DNA from: Serripes groenlandicus
Taxonomy: Eukaryota > Mollusca > Bivalvia > Cardiida > Cardiidae
Direction: 5' to 3'
NCBI GenBank assembly: GCA_031761405.1
Contig: JASEVX010000003.1
Location: forward strand, 146,521,527-146,585,526
DNA: 64,000 nt
Shown here: positions 11,445 through 22,730 of the stretch, one piece after another
Layout: each line of letters starts with the position of its first letter
Numbering within the stretch: position 1 is the first letter of the stretch
Program-made: the position numbers and the translations under genes
Notes under the pieces: generated by a model
What the model was told of the DNA's origin: nothing
Databases searched by the model: none
Seen by the model: only the letters and a program-made list of their open reading frames with translations

Positions 11445-11670
11445 CCCTTTCCCTCATACAACAATTCTGCAGCAGACGACTTTGAACGTATTTTGTCAAA
11501 ACATAGAAAATCTCCATAATTGAATGGATTACCTATGACAAAAAGTGGAAAACATTGTGTCAAAAGGAGAAATTGCACGTTTTGTGCAATTTCTTCTTTT
11601 GTCACTATGTTTTCAAAAAGCTGTCTGCTGCAGAGGCATCAGAAAGCGTCTATATGAGGGAAAGGGTTAA
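11441..11670 (+). mobile_element. TTAA MITE, copy 7 (AC/GT subtype)
   Basis: Both TTAA flanks are intact (11441-11444 and 11667-11670), and the TIRs CCCTTTCCCTCATA / TATGAGGGAAAGGG match exactly. Hairpin GCACGTTTTGTGC. One of the best-preserved copies. Confidence 0.93.
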
Positions 11671-13370
11671 GACAAGTTTGACTGTATTTTCTCCAGATGA
11701 TTTATCTAAGAAATATAATGCTGTTGCTGTCTTTCTGCACAAGTTAACAAATGATACATTTCTTCTTTTCTCAATTTTCAAAATGCTCTTGTCAGCTATT
11801 TTCAAAGCAAATGAGATCTCTAAATCAGGTAAATGGATTTTAATAAGGATAAATCATTTCTGAGAAGACAAAAATCAATAGCTGCATGTAAACTGAGAAC
11901 TTCTAAAAAAATCCCATTCCTTGTTAAACAGACTTTTTCTTCCCTCCCCCATCCAAGAAGCAGACACTTGGAATACCATTTCTGTTTATTTTTATCCACA
12001 AACTGACTAAGTGCAAAATGTATTATTTTTCCATCTTAAATAATTGTTTGTCTTATCTTTTACTGTTACCAAAAAAAAATCAGCAGCAGACAATGTTGAA
12101 AACATCTTGACAGAAATATGGATCTTATCTATAAAAGAAACTAAAAAAGTATAATCAGTTAAAAGAATTGGTGAGTTATTTGAATATGAACACAATTGTC
12201 TCCTTATGAAAAAATATCTGCTGTAAATGTGTCAAATTGCGTTCATGAAACTATTCTTAAAAGAAGAGTTACTTTTCCTTTTCTAAAATAAAATGTGTCT
12301 GATATAAAGATGCCAAGCGTAGACAGTTGAAACGGAAGAGTTAATTAGCTCTCCCCATCAGCAGAAAAAGCCTAGGCATAAATATGAAATATCAATACAT
12401 GTTTTATTTTTTTAAATTGGAAGAAAGTTGAAAATTAGAAATTTGCTCATCATGGACAATGTCTCCATTGCCACAATGTTTTCATTGTGTTACAGCATGG
12501 CACACACAATTACTGTTGCAGGGCATGAAAGGTTACAACACAGGTAAAGTTGACCACATGGTCTTAGTCAAGTGGTAAACATGTGTTTCTGGAACAAGTT
12601 AACCCTTTCCCACAAACAGACATGTTTTGGCCATCAAGCTGCTGACAACTTATAAAAGAATTTTTTGGCAAAACAGATATTGCTCATAATAGGCAATTTC
12701 TCCATTGTCAACAATAATTTCATATCATTAATAATAACCCTATCATTAATATTTTTGCAGCAATGTTTTCAAAGTCCTACACTGCAATTAATGTGGCAAA
12801 GGTTTTTACCATGTTTAAACTGATGTAATGGACTTGCCGTGACCTGATACACATGTGGCTTGTTGGTTAGTTAATACAGGTAGTCTGTCTCCTTTCTTCA
12901 CAATATTCACAAGGTTAATTCATTTGGAGCATTTTGGTGGCAGACTTTTGAAATTGTGGGAAAGTGGAGTTAATATACAGTTTATTCTTGCACCACAATA
13001 ATTTCTGAATTGAATTGTATAAAAAAAAGTGTTATTACAATTTTTATCAGCACATTCTTTGTCTCCAACAGTATTTTCAAAAGTCCCTTTCCCTCTCTCA
13101 GACACATTTTGATGTATATGTTGCAGACCAATTTTAAAACAATTGTGACAAAAGAAGAAAATGGTCATGACAAGCAATTCTTTTGTCACCAAGTTTTGAA
13201 ATTGATTCAATAATTGACCATTCATTGACAGTTCTGTATTCTTAACAAGATGTTTTCAATGTAGTCTGGTGCATATTTCTTGTATGTGAGAAAGGGGTAC
13301 TTGCTTAAAATATGACAAATAATGAGCCAGCCAGGTGTCGCAAACCTTAAAAGATGTCCAAGGTATTCTA
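11671..13370. repeat. Intron with several degraded MITEs
   Basis: Relics at about 12060-12245, 12400-12500, 12598-12800 (TTAACCCTTTCCCACAAACAGAC start, ATGTGGCAAAGG end) and 12930-13295 (several shuffled blocks). The rest is unassigned. The short ORFs here are MITE translations. Confidence 0.5.
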
Positions 13371-13479
13371 CCTTTAAACATTCTTTTATAAACAATGTTG
13401 TGTAATTATTATCATTATTTCAAAATTCAGACATTTAAAAATTAAATAAATTACCATAATGATGTGAAAAAGCACGGTA

Positions 13480-13965
13480 ACGGTTCCAATAATCCAAGAC
13501 CCGTTTTTTACGCAGTGGAGATTGTCGCGGGTAAATAAAACTCATCACTTCCATCTTGGCGGCAACTTTCACACATTTTACGGCAATGACCAAAATTTTG
13601 TTTCAACAAAGAAACTTATAACTTTTACACTATATTCCCAGTGGCAGTAATTTCCGTAACCATGGAAACCTGTCATAAGTCGCTGATTTCTGTTGATAAA
13701 CACCGACCCCGACTCCTGATAGGTGTAGAGACTGTCTCAGTACCTTCCTTGATACCTATGCAAGCTCCCTTGAGCGGCCCTTTCTCTCTCCCACTACATT
13801 ACACCGGGACATATTACAGTAAACAAAATACTTTGTCTCAGCCGCTTATTTCATCCAGGAGGCTCATGAGTAATTTTTGGAGGGAACTTTGTTTACCTAG
13901 CAGGGGAGACTTTGTGCAACAAGTTATACAGTGGTTTACGGCCGTCTTCATTTGACTGAACCCAC
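13480..13965. other. MITE-free, higher-G+C intron block (candidate regulatory element)
   Basis: About 480 bp of apparently unique sequence, clearly richer in G+C than its flanks, with no recognisable repeat. A plus-strand ORF covers part of it but has no recognisable domain and lies opposite to the gene. A regulatory role is inference only. Confidence 0.35.
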
Positions 13966-14039
13966 TACTGCATTCATATACCATTTCAAAAAGTCAATTA
14001 GCTGAGTACAATGAAAAAAAGTCATTGAATTAATATTAA

Positions 14040-14400
14040 TTAATATGTTACTTTTTCATGGAACTGAAAACTTTGCAATTGATAACATTGTGGGGAAAGA
14101 AGGAATTTCTTATTTAGAGCAATGTTTTTCAAAAATGTGTCTGCTGTGTTACTAAGGAGTTTCCAACATACAACAAATCTGCAGCATACAATTTTTGAAA
14201 ACATTATGACAAATGCAGAAATTGCTCAAAACAAGCAATTTCTCCTTTTGCCACAATGTTTCCACTCTTTTCAGTAATTTAAATTTTGCCCCTACATTTA
14301 TATAGCATTCCTTTGTTTCTGCTTTAAGATACTTTCAAAAGTAATCTGCAGCAGATTTCTTGTATGTGGGAAATAGTTAACTGTTCTAGGAAAAAAAGTC
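14040..14400. repeat. Older TTAA MITE copies
   Basis: About 14160-14382: CCAACATACAACAAATCTGCAG start, hairpin GCTCAAAACAAGCAATTTCTCC, end GTATGTGGGAAATAGTTAA. A fragment precedes it at 14085-14150. Confidence 0.65.
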
Positions 14401-14633
14401 ATCTATCAGTTGATATGTATCTATTCTTTCCCTGCAAGGTAACCCAGTTTAATTTCAGCATGTAGCCCCCATCAACCTGGCTACTCTCACAGGATTGCTA
14501 CCGTTCTAGTGTCAGATTACATTCTCTGTGCCATTTTCTCACGATTGAAAAAGTCTTCCCCCTGCACTTTTCATTTGAGTCGCATCGCCCATAAAAGCCC
14601 TCGCTGGCTTATCATGCTCATGTGAAAATGGTT

Positions 14634-14873
14634 AAACCCTTTTCAACCTATAGACACATTTTGATACATCTGGCGCTTCTGCAGCAGACGAATTTTGAAA
14701 ATATCGTGACAAAAGGAGAAATTGCTCAAAAACAAACAATTTCTCGATCCTTTTGCTGCAGAGTTTTGAGCCTTTTTCAGTATTTTTACCTACAATTATA
14801 GAGATTTTCCATATCTCAGTAGATATTTTCAAAGTGGTCTGCTGCAGATATGCTGTATATGGGAAGGGTAAAA
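14634..14873 (-). mobile_element. TTAA MITE, copy 8 (older)
   Basis: Starts TTAAACCCTTTTCAACCTAT, has CTGCAGCAGACGAATTTTGAAAA and hairpin GCTCAAAAACAAACAATTTCT. It ends TATATGGGAAGGGTAAA. Confidence 0.75.
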
Positions 14874-16635
14874 TGTTCAGGTAAATATCAGTGTCTGAAA
14901 ACTCTTGTTAGACTTTACTTTAAAAAATACATTTAAAATATTTTTTAAGAAGCACCAAATAATATCATGTATATTAAATCACTAAAGAGTGTTTATAATG
15001 TTAAACTAAAATTCCTTTAAGTGACTTCTGTAGCAAACATTTCTTTAATATCTATTTTGGAAAAGGAGAAATTGTTCTAATCAAGAAATATTTTGTCCAT
15101 TTTCAACAAAGTTATAAACTTTATACAAAGGACACAAAGTCATGTTGTCAATCATTAATTGCTCAGCCCTATGCAGTTGTAGTAGCTGTTTTCCACATAG
15201 ATGATTTGTGGAAAATGTGGAAGATCCCAACAAATTTGCATTATTGAATAGAGTAAAAAACAAACAGACAAAGGTAGTAATGAATCGTATTGAGTCATTT
15301 CTCCTTTTAACACATTGTTTTCAGTTGCATCATAATGTGTTTTCAAGTTGAGAAGGGTGTCACACTCACAATGTAAGATAATTATGACAGTAACATAATT
15401 TTAAAGGAACATTTCTTCCTGGCGTTGCGCATTTAAAAACCCGCCACCACCATTATGATGGAATAAAGGTGTATATCAGAGTCTTATGCCATGTGATTGC
15501 TCTTTGTTAGACTGGTCCTCTGAAGTTTCTCAAGAGGTAGAAACATTTTCCTAGACTGGGTTGTGTGTGACTCACAGAGGCTGACACTCATATAACTCTT
15601 TGCACGCTGAGTTGTTTTCGTCTACTAAATTGTCGTCTGTAATACTTTTGAAAAATAAAATCTGTTTCCAAATTTTTGTTATAATAATAGGATCTGAGAC
15701 GGACGGACAGTGAGTGTCAAACAATTTGGATCTCAGATCAGGCCCCAAGATTTGTGGGGCGTGATCTGAATTCAAACTGTTTGCAAAGGTCATCAACAGT
15801 TGACGAAATCTGCCACTAGCGTGCTAAGAGTTAATGCTAAACCCTTAACCTATAATAAACCATTTACCTGATTGAGACAACATAAATTTATATTCCGTCA
15901 CAGCAGACGACTTTTGATAATTTTGAGTATAAAGGAATTACAAATGAGGAACTTCTCCTTTTCCAACAATATTTCATTTCAGTATCATGATGACACGATA
16001 AAACTTTTAAAACTGGTGAAATTTCCTCAGATGTTTTTCAAAGCAGGTGACTCAAATGTCGTATCAGGTAAATAATTGATTCCAGTGAAAAACTTGCAAC
16101 ATAGAACAAATTGAAAGCTTAATTTTGATATTTTAAAGTTGTAGAAAACATTGTAAGAAAAGTAGCTCATTCCTCTCTTTACCTCAATGTCATCAAAAGT
16201 TGTCTACTGCAGAGCTGTTGAAAGTTGTCTATATCAGAGAAAGGGTTTTTAAATCTTTGTAAATATTTAACCCTCTGCACTTACAAACATATTTTGACCT
16301 AACTGCCGCGGATGACTTTAGAAACTACTGTGACAAAGTAAGATATTGCTCATAAGGAGCAGATTCTCACTTTGCCACAATGCTTTAACCTCAATTCATT
16401 AATTTTGCTTAGTTATTACATTATTTTGCATCAACAATTTGAAAGTCCTCTGTACGCAGAAAGGGGTTTAAGATAATCTTGATTGCTATCAATTTGCAGC
16501 AGAACAAATAAGTCAAATCTTAACTTAGTCCTTTCCACATGCTTCAAATCTGACAAAATTTTTTCACTTTGATAACTGTAAACATATATACTGTTGTATC
16601 ATTATATTCATTCACAAAATCTTGATTTTCAGGTG
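14874..16635. repeat. Intron with widely decayed MITE pieces
   Basis: Relics at about 15000-15140, 15180-15350, 15880-15990, 16140-16245 (ending AGAGAAAGGGTTT) and 16269-16470. An unassigned interval, 15360-15840, contains a moderately GC-rich stretch (about 15690-15790). No exon seen. Confidence 0.45.
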
Positions 16636-16866
16636 TTAACTCTTTCCCACCTACAGACGCAATACCAAAAGCAATACCAGAAGACGACTTTTGAAAAATA
16701 TCGTGACCAAAGGTGAAATTGCTCATGATGAGCATTTCTCCTTTTGCCACAATGTTTTCAACTTCATTTAACAATTCAGCTATATTTTATGGAGATTGTT
16801 CAGGTTTTTGTGTCTATGTTTTTAAAGTCGTCTGCTGCAGATTTGTTGAATATGGGAGAGGGTTTA
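16636..16866 (-). mobile_element. TTAA MITE, copy 9 (older)
   Basis: TTAACTCTTTCCCACCTAC start (16636), perfect short hairpin GCTCATGATGAGC, GTCGTCTGCTGCAG block and end ATATGGGAGAGGGTTTA. Confidence 0.8.
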
Positions 16867-16878
16867 GTGAGCTAAGGG

Positions 16879-17106
16879 TTAACGCTTATTCTGACGCTTT
16901 CTGATGCTTCTGCTGCAGACATTATTTGAAAACATCAGGTGACGAAAGGAGAAATTCCTGATGATGAGCAATTTCCCCTTTTGAAACAATGTTTTCAACT
17001 CTTTTCAATATCTATACTTTTGATCATAGGTTTCCAACAGGTCTATGTGCAGTCGTTTTCAAAGTCGGCTGCTGCAGAGTTGACTTCGAATTTGGGAAAA
17101 CGTTAA
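16879..17106 (-). mobile_element. TTAA MITE, copy 10 (older)
   Basis: Lies 12 bp after copy 9, in the same orientation. Starts TTAACGCTTATTCTGACGC and ends TTTGGGAAAACGTTAA. Hairpin GATGATGAGC. Confidence 0.75.
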
Positions 17107-17405
17107 GGGTAAATGCTCATTACTTCATCTTTTAGACGCTGCCATATGAAAAGATATATATGACAACTTACATACCCTTGGCAGTGTTTGTTTACAACAT
17201 CACACGATTATTGCGCAATATTTAAACCCAACGCCTTTTGACACAAATGCAGCAGATCCTCCAGACTTGTTGTATTTTGAAAAAGTTGTACAAGCAGAGG
17301 GACATTTTGAGTTACTATGTCATTAAACTATGTAAAGTATCCTTCTTTTACCTGATACAGATGACTATGTGAAGTATGCTTCTTCTACCTGTGAGAAAAC
17401 CAACA

Positions 17406-17592
17406 GTGTGGACTCACGTAAAGTATCGACCCGGATCAGCCTAAGCATGCCACGCAGGCTTACCCGGACAGACACTTTTTGCCTCTTGTGGATTTTCTGA
17501 TTCGGGAATCATTACTTTATACCTCTCTCCCCCCTGAGACGGAATGTGCAGACTGATCTGGATCGATGCATTACGCAGAGTCCATTATGTTG
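17406..17592 (-). mobile_element. GC-rich inverted-repeat element ('CAGCCTGCGCAG' type), copy 1
   Basis: About 190 bp with termini that are imperfect inverted repeats (GGACTC-CGTAAAGTATCGAC at left; its complement GATCGATGCATTACGCAGAGTCC at 17570-17592, longer than the usual alignable core). Related to 52849-53067 and 57897-58106. A repeat type familiar from heterodont bivalve genomes; unrelated to the TTAA MITEs. Confidence 0.7.
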
Positions 17593-17666
17593 GTTTTCTC
17601 ACGGAAAGTTCATCTCTTTTATCTTCCAACCAAACTCTATGTTGTTGGAACTCAAAGAATTGTATC

Positions 17667-17790
17667 ATTAACCCTTTCCCTCATAGACGCATTTCTCATC
17701 ATGAACAATTCTATTTTTGTCACCATGTTTACAAAAAACTGTCTCCTGCAGTTGCGTCAGAAAGCGTGTTTATGAGGGAACGGGTAAAGG
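17667..17790 (+). mobile_element. Shortened TTAA MITE
   Basis: TTAACCCTTTCCCTCATAGACGC start and TATGAGGGAACGGGTAAA end, but only about 120 bp long. Most of the left arm is missing, leaving CTCATCATGAACAATTC and the right arm. Confidence 0.8.
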
Positions 17791-18396
17791 TAAAGTTTCT
17801 GAGAACATTTCTAGTATCCTGTAGTGAAGACTAATAAAACTTTAAAAAGGCGGGAAAGGTAAACGGGAAAGGTAAATGAATGGCTAGTCATCTTGATAAA
17901 AAGAATTTAACTTCTGGAAATTTGGTACTACATGATGTATAACAGGTTGAAACAATGTGAAACAAATAGGCATTGCTAAATTTTGATATTTACTTCATTT
18001 CTTCAATTATTTTCAATAACCTTCTACTGCAGGTGTCTGCTGTATCAGGGATTTTAAGGTTAACCTCAGGTTAACTATCCCTTTACCACATGCAACATTA
18101 ACTCTGCAGCAAACGTCTTTGGAAACATCAAAGCAAAAATATGTCAAATCTTTATAAACAAATGATAGTATTTTTAGTAAAATAAAAGTGGTAATGGGTA
18201 ATGTTTCTTGTATATGACTTTGAAAATATCATAGCAAAGATATGGTAAACCTCTAAATTAAAGAATTCTTTGTGAAATAATGGTGCTGTCAATGTGTCTG
18301 CATATAGGAGAAGGGTTACGTTTCATAATAATACGAAAAACACATGTTCTGAAAGTAATCAACTTTTGTTTGGTCTGAGTTTACTTATAACTTTTT
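17791..18396. repeat. Degraded MITEs
   Basis: A relic at about 18075-18320 (CCCTTTACCACATGCAACA...GTCTGCATATAGGAGAAGGGTTA) plus AT-rich unassigned sequence. Confidence 0.5.
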
Positions 18397-18625
18397 TTAA
18401 CCCTTTCCCTCATACGACAATACTGCAGCCGACGACTTTGGACGTATTTTGTCAAAACATAGAAAATCTCCATAATTGAATGGATAACCTATGACAAAAA
18501 GTGGTAAACATTGTGACAAAAGGAGAAATTGCATGTTTTGTGCAATTTCTTCTTTTGTCACTATGTTTTCAAAAAGCTGTGTGCTGCAGAGGCGTCAGAA
18601 AGCGTCTATATGAGGAGAGAGTTAA
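18397..18625 (+). mobile_element. TTAA MITE, copy 11 (AC/GT subtype)
   Basis: TTAA at 18397-18400. The right end is slightly decayed (TATGAGGAGAGAGTTAA). Hairpin GCATGTTTTGTGC has one G-T wobble in place of the canonical pair. A truncated older copy follows from 18631. Confidence 0.9.
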
Positions 18626-20035
18626 ACTGTTTACCCTTTCCCACATACCGCAAATATGTAGCAGACAGCATTATAAAGTTTGTAAGCAATTTGCTGTCAA
18701 AAATCTCTACAAATGAAAGGTTGATTATTGAATCAGCACCACCTTTGTAACAGATGAGTTTGGAAAAAAATCCAATGAAAGCAAAATGAAGAAATTCCCC
18801 AAAAGTAAAATAGATTAAGTATTTTTGTTTTATACACACACCGATGACAAAAGTACTGTCAGGTAAATGGGTTTTTCCACTTGCAGATGCTTTTTGATGC
18901 ATCTTTGAAAGGAATAATTGCTCATGATGAGCACAATGTTTTTAACTCTATCAAATATGCTTCTTTCCTTAATACTTTCCCACATACAGCAAATCTGCAG
19001 CAGACGACTTTGAAAACAGTGACAAAAACCTGAAAAATCTCCATAAAAGATGGCTTAATTGTTACATAAAGTTGTAAACAGTGTGGCCAAATGAGCAATT
19101 TCACCTTTGGCCAATGTTTTCTAAAGTCGTCTGCTGCTTGCTGCTTTTATGTCAAAATGTGTCTGCTAAGTTGTCTGCAGCAGATTTGTCATATGTGAAA
19201 AAGGATGAACAGCAAACAGTGTGAACAAAACATGTCAGGATAAACCACACATAATTTGGTATTTATGAGAGAGGCCACATGGTTTCTGTAAGTAATTAAT
19301 GGCCACTGTGTTACTTACTACCTGCCAAGTGCTAACATAACCTCTTAACCTTTTCCCTGATATGGACAATCTGCAGCAGATGACTTTGGAAAATAAAGTT
19401 TAATCCTTTCCCACATACAACTCATCTGCAGCAGACAACTTTGAAAACAATCAAGCAAAAACATGAAAAAGCTCTATAAATGAAAGTATTATTACTGAAA
19501 ATTTGAAAACATTGTGGCCAAAGGTGAAATTGAAGTAATCTGCTGCAGATGTGTCAGAATGTGTCTTCAAGTGTGAAAGGGTTTGTTAGTAAGTCAATGT
19601 TTAAGGGGAACTTGGGTGTTTCGATTTAATTTATAAATCATTCTAGGAAAAAAGAAACCTTATACTGTCACCAAAGTGTCCTTATATCTATAGAACAGTG
19701 TTTTTAACTATTCATCATTGAATACATTATTATTACATCCAGTTTATCATTGTTTCAGCTAGTGCTTTAAAAAAAAGAATAGGTAGTAATATTTTAAATA
19801 AATCCTTCCTCTCACTGAGTTTTGACTGAATTTCCTTTATACGACAAATCTGCAGCAGACTACTTTGAAACATTTAGAAACTATGTCAAATCTCTATAAA
19901 TGAGAGTATGATTACTGAAAAAAATTGAAAACATTGTGGCAAAAGGTGAAATTGCTCATTTTTTGTCACTATGTTTTCTAAAGTCAGTTGCAGCATATGT
20001 GTCTGTAGGTGAGAAAGGGTTGATAAGAGATGACT
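18626..20035. repeat. Cluster of older 'CACATA' MITEs
   Basis: Copies or fragments at about 18631-18740, 18870-18960, 18970-19205, 19350-19400, 19404-19582 (TTTCCCACATACAACTCATC...CAAGTGTGAAAGGGTTT) and 19836-20022 (TTCCTTTATACGACAAATC...GGTGAGAAAGGGTTGA). The last one ends 48 bp from the donor of the candidate exon at 20070-20193. Confidence 0.6.
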
Positions 20036-20069
20036 TTACCAGGTAAATGAAATATAAATGGTAACTTAC

Positions 20070-20193
20070 AGAGAGCATCTATGTAAAAGCTTTTAATTAC
20101 ACGGCGCTTCTTAGTTGGGGGTTCAAACACTGAACTCTGTCTCATAGCGAAGAGAGAAGGCAGGTACAAACTCATCCTGGCAACTGGCTCCAT
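20070..20193 (-). CDS. Candidate alternative first coding exon of the ZEB gene, with an NLS
   Basis: On the minus strand an ATG at 20191-20193 opens 41 codons ending at a strong donor, CTCT|GTAAGT (GT at 20068-20069), leaving one base (phase 1). This matches the phase of exon 2, giving ...YIDAL-L-ENGED. An in-frame TGA lies four codons before the ATG, so translation would start here unless the TTAAG at 20199-20203 is used as an acceptor. The peptide contains PPTKKRRVIK, an SV40-like basic nuclear localisation signal. There is no MITE within the exon, and G+C is higher than in the surroundings. The exon contains a CAGGTA box (20161-20166). I do not recognise the peptide in vertebrate ZEB proteins. 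It could instead belong to another transcript or be a chance ORF next to a cryptic donor. Confidence 0.5.
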
Positions 20194-20845
20194 GTCTCTT
20201 AACAATCAAATCACTTTAAAACACTTCAAGTTATAGTATCACTAAATAATCTAATTTTAAAAACTGAAAATCTATTATAAACATTTGATTCACTTTTTTC
20301 TTTATATTGATTTCTTCAATCCTGATAATTTTTGTTATGGTTCCATGACATTTGCACACCTATATATATATTATCACTTGGTTTCAATTATGTACCCCAT
20401 CAGATTATCATCCAATGAAATTAATTGTTTCAAACAAAGGCACCTGATTGGTTTAATTGACCCTACTTTAGTTAACCTAATCCCCTTGTTACCTTTACCC
20501 TTAACCATATACCAAGGCTTTCTAACATGTTTGCAACAAACATCTTTTGAAAAACATTGTGACAAAAGGAGAAGTTGCTTATTAGAAACAATTTCTTTTT
20601 CTACTACAATTTTTCATGTTAGTCTATATTTATATATTTGATAATAAAATTAGTCCATGATAGTGCCTAGATATAGATTTGTTTTTGTTTGGAAAGGGTT
20701 AAACAAAAGGTGTGATGTGACACCATGGGTCCAGGAGAGAGCATCAGTGTATCAAACTTACCCTTGTTTCGTTTTAACCTTTATCATTTACATAATATTT
20801 CTGCTTAGTAAAGGTCGGGGGGGGAAGTTCATTGTCTTTCGTTGA
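20194..20845. other. Region upstream of the alternative exon; one decayed MITE
   Basis: If 20070-20193 is a first exon, its promoter would lie here. A degraded MITE spans about 20465-20702 (TTACCCTTAACCATATACC...TTGGAAAGGGTTAA). There is no convincing TATA box at a sensible distance; the sequence 20200-20460 is AT-rich throughout. Confidence 0.4.
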
Positions 20846-21130
20846 TTGATTTGGGTTTAATGGCTTTTTTCAACAATTTTTCAGTCATATCACAGCAGCC
20901 AGTTCACCTACTTATATGTTTCCTGGTTTTCTTATACCAATACTCAACACAACATACTTTCCAAGCAACTACCTTCTTTTCCAGATAGACTATTAGCCTA
21001 TTGGTGAAAGGCAATGACGCTTGTCACATTGACTTCTGTCAAACGGCTGAAAGAATGTTGGCCAAGCTGGTGTTCGAAATCACAACTCCTCGATTGACAG
21101 CCTGCGTCGCTACCGGGTCTAGGCTTTTGT
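20846..21130 (-). repeat. SINE relic (low confidence)
   Basis: 20846-20925 resembles the tail part of the SINE at 29516-29737 read in reverse (TTTAATGGC-TTTTTCAACA, TTTTTCAGTCATATCACAGC, AGTTCACC-ACTTAT). The part that would be the tRNA-like head is not clearly alignable; 21061-21130 is only vaguely similar. Confidence 0.4.
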
Positions 21131-21354
21131 ATTTTAAACTTTCTCCTGAAAAATGCTTGAGGAATTCATAATAAATAAAAATAAAGTATGGACTGAAAAA
21201 TAAATAGAGGCTCCCTTTCCCATATTTGTTTAATGATGGAGAGTAGAGGGTGTTATGAAGTACCTCATCAGCCATAGACCCTACTTAGCCCTTGTCCCTT
21301 CCTATTTGGTGTCAGCTAGGGGGACATATCCTGTATATTCCAGGATGTCACCTA

Positions 21355-21606
21355 TTTGATAAACCCTTTCCCATGCAATTACATCAAGTTTGCAGCAGAC
21401 ATTAACTTTGAATACATTCCATGTATTAAACATGGAAAATATATGCAATTGAAAGTATAATTATACATAAGAGTTAAAAAGATTGTGGTAGAAGGAGAAA
21501 TTGCTTATTATGAGCAATCTTTCCTTTTGTCACAGTGTTTTCCAAAACCCTCTGTTGGAAATGTGTTAAGATACACCTGCAAGTGTAAGGGGATAAGGGA
21601 TTAAAT
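21355..21606 (+). repeat. Older TTAA MITE
   Basis: AACCCTTTCCCATGCAATTAC start, hairpin AGAAATTGCTTATTATGAGCAATC, and an eroded end near 21600 (GTAAGGGGATAAGGG). Confidence 0.6.
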
Positions 21607-21665
21607 AAACAAATCTTTAGATCCCTACAGACAACTGTCAACACTTAAAGCTTTTTTAACACATC

Positions 21666-21888
21666 TTAACCGTTTCCCACATACAGATGCTTTCTGAGGC
21701 CTCTAAGCAGCCGACTTTGAAAATATTATAACAAGATGAGCAATTTCTCCTTTTGAAACAATGTTTTCAATTTTTTTTAATGATTATACTTTCATTTAAA
21801 AACATTTTCCATGCTTTTGTTTAGATGGTTTCAAAAAGTCGTCTGCTGCAGAGGCGTCAGAAAGCGTCTATATGAGGGAAAGGGTTAA
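21666..21888. mobile_element. TTAA MITE with two like ends
   Basis: Left end TTAACCGTTTCCCACATACAGATGC with TTTCTGAGGCC; right end GGCGTCAGAAAGCGTCTATATGAGGGAAAGGGTTAA-type. Both ends are of the 'GACGCTTTCTGACGCC' kind, so the element is close to fully palindromic or a recombinant of an older left and a young right half. Confidence 0.75.
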
Positions 21889-22552
21889 TGATGTAGGCAA
21901 TGCTGATGAAAAAATTATTTACGGTTGGAATGATTCCCCCTTTTTTTCATATTACAAATCTTCACTAGACAAATTTGAAAATAGTGAGAAATATTGAAAT
22001 ATTCAACAAGTTAAAATTGATTGATACAATGTTTTAAAATATTGGGGCTAACAAAAAAAAGCCAAAGTGATGACAAATATCATACAGGAACTAAGCAAGG
22101 TTTCCCATTCAAAGAGATTATGAATACCCATCAAGGGGATTCGGAGGACCCTACTTATTCTATCAAGCACTCAGAGTATTGCAAGGGGATTTTGAGTATA
22201 TCTCTTTTCAGAGATTTCTCATATTTTTGGCTTGTGGTTTGAAAGTCAGCTGCTGAAGATTTGTATGTGGGGAAGGGTCAAGGTACCACCAGTTTGAGTT
22301 ACCTTTAGCCTTTATGGGAAACATGAATTAGACAATAGGTGATCCATTAAATTATGTTATGAGGAAAGGCCATAACCAAATTAGAAAAGGTGAAACTCAA
22401 ACAATAGATGAAAGTCATGATACTTTTATTTATTATATACCAGCATACTCTCAAGGACAAATACATGCAGATTGTCATGCGCAAATTAAATTGGTGGATT
22501 AAATAAAGTTTCAATTGTGGCCATGTGATATCTGACAGTGTACAGACTACTT
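21889..22552. repeat. Unassigned intron with one relic
   Basis: A decayed piece (about 22170-22280) ends GTATGTGGGGAAGGGT. Nothing else recognised. Confidence 0.4.
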
Positions 22553-22730
22553 TATACCTTTTCCCTCATATAGAATTGCTTTCTGATGCAGACAGCTTTT
22601 CGGAAACATATAGACAAAAGAAGAAATTGCTTAAAATGAGCAATTTCTCCTTTTGCCACAATGTTTTCCACTTTTAGTCATAGGTTATCCATTCAATTAT
22701 AGAGATTTTTTACCAATTTTTGACGTAGGT
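22553..22730 (-). mobile_element. TTAA MITE, right end missing
   Basis: CCTTTTCCCTCATATAGAA start, AAGAAGAAATTGCTTAAAATGAGC hairpin and GTCATAGGTTATCCATTCAAT arm. The copy is lost after TTTTTGACGTAGG; the expected GTCTGCTGCAG and terminal blocks are absent. Confidence 0.8.

Larger units (their letters stand above)
11091..11685. repeat. Host repeat ending in inverted ACAGTCAAAC / GTTTGACTGT, split by two MITEs
   Basis: The left part 11091-11240 begins ACAGTCAAAC and has the 'AAGCAGTCACC' type of sequence. After the two MITEs (11241-11670) it resumes at 11671 and ends GTTTGACTGT (11676-11685), the inverted copy of its start. Removing the MITEs restores GGCTGCTTAAGACAAG across the site. Confidence 0.6.

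Noticed and set aside
13641..13955. 104-codon plus-strand ORF in the G+C-rich island
   Set aside because: No recognisable domain, no supported splice context, opposite strand to the gene. Kept only as non-coding candidate element.
18853..18872. TACTGTCAGGTAAA, resembling the start of miR-8/miR-200, known regulators of ZEB
   Set aside because: No complementary arm is found within about 100 bases on either side, so no pre-miRNA hairpin. Probably a chance extension of a CAGGTAAA box.
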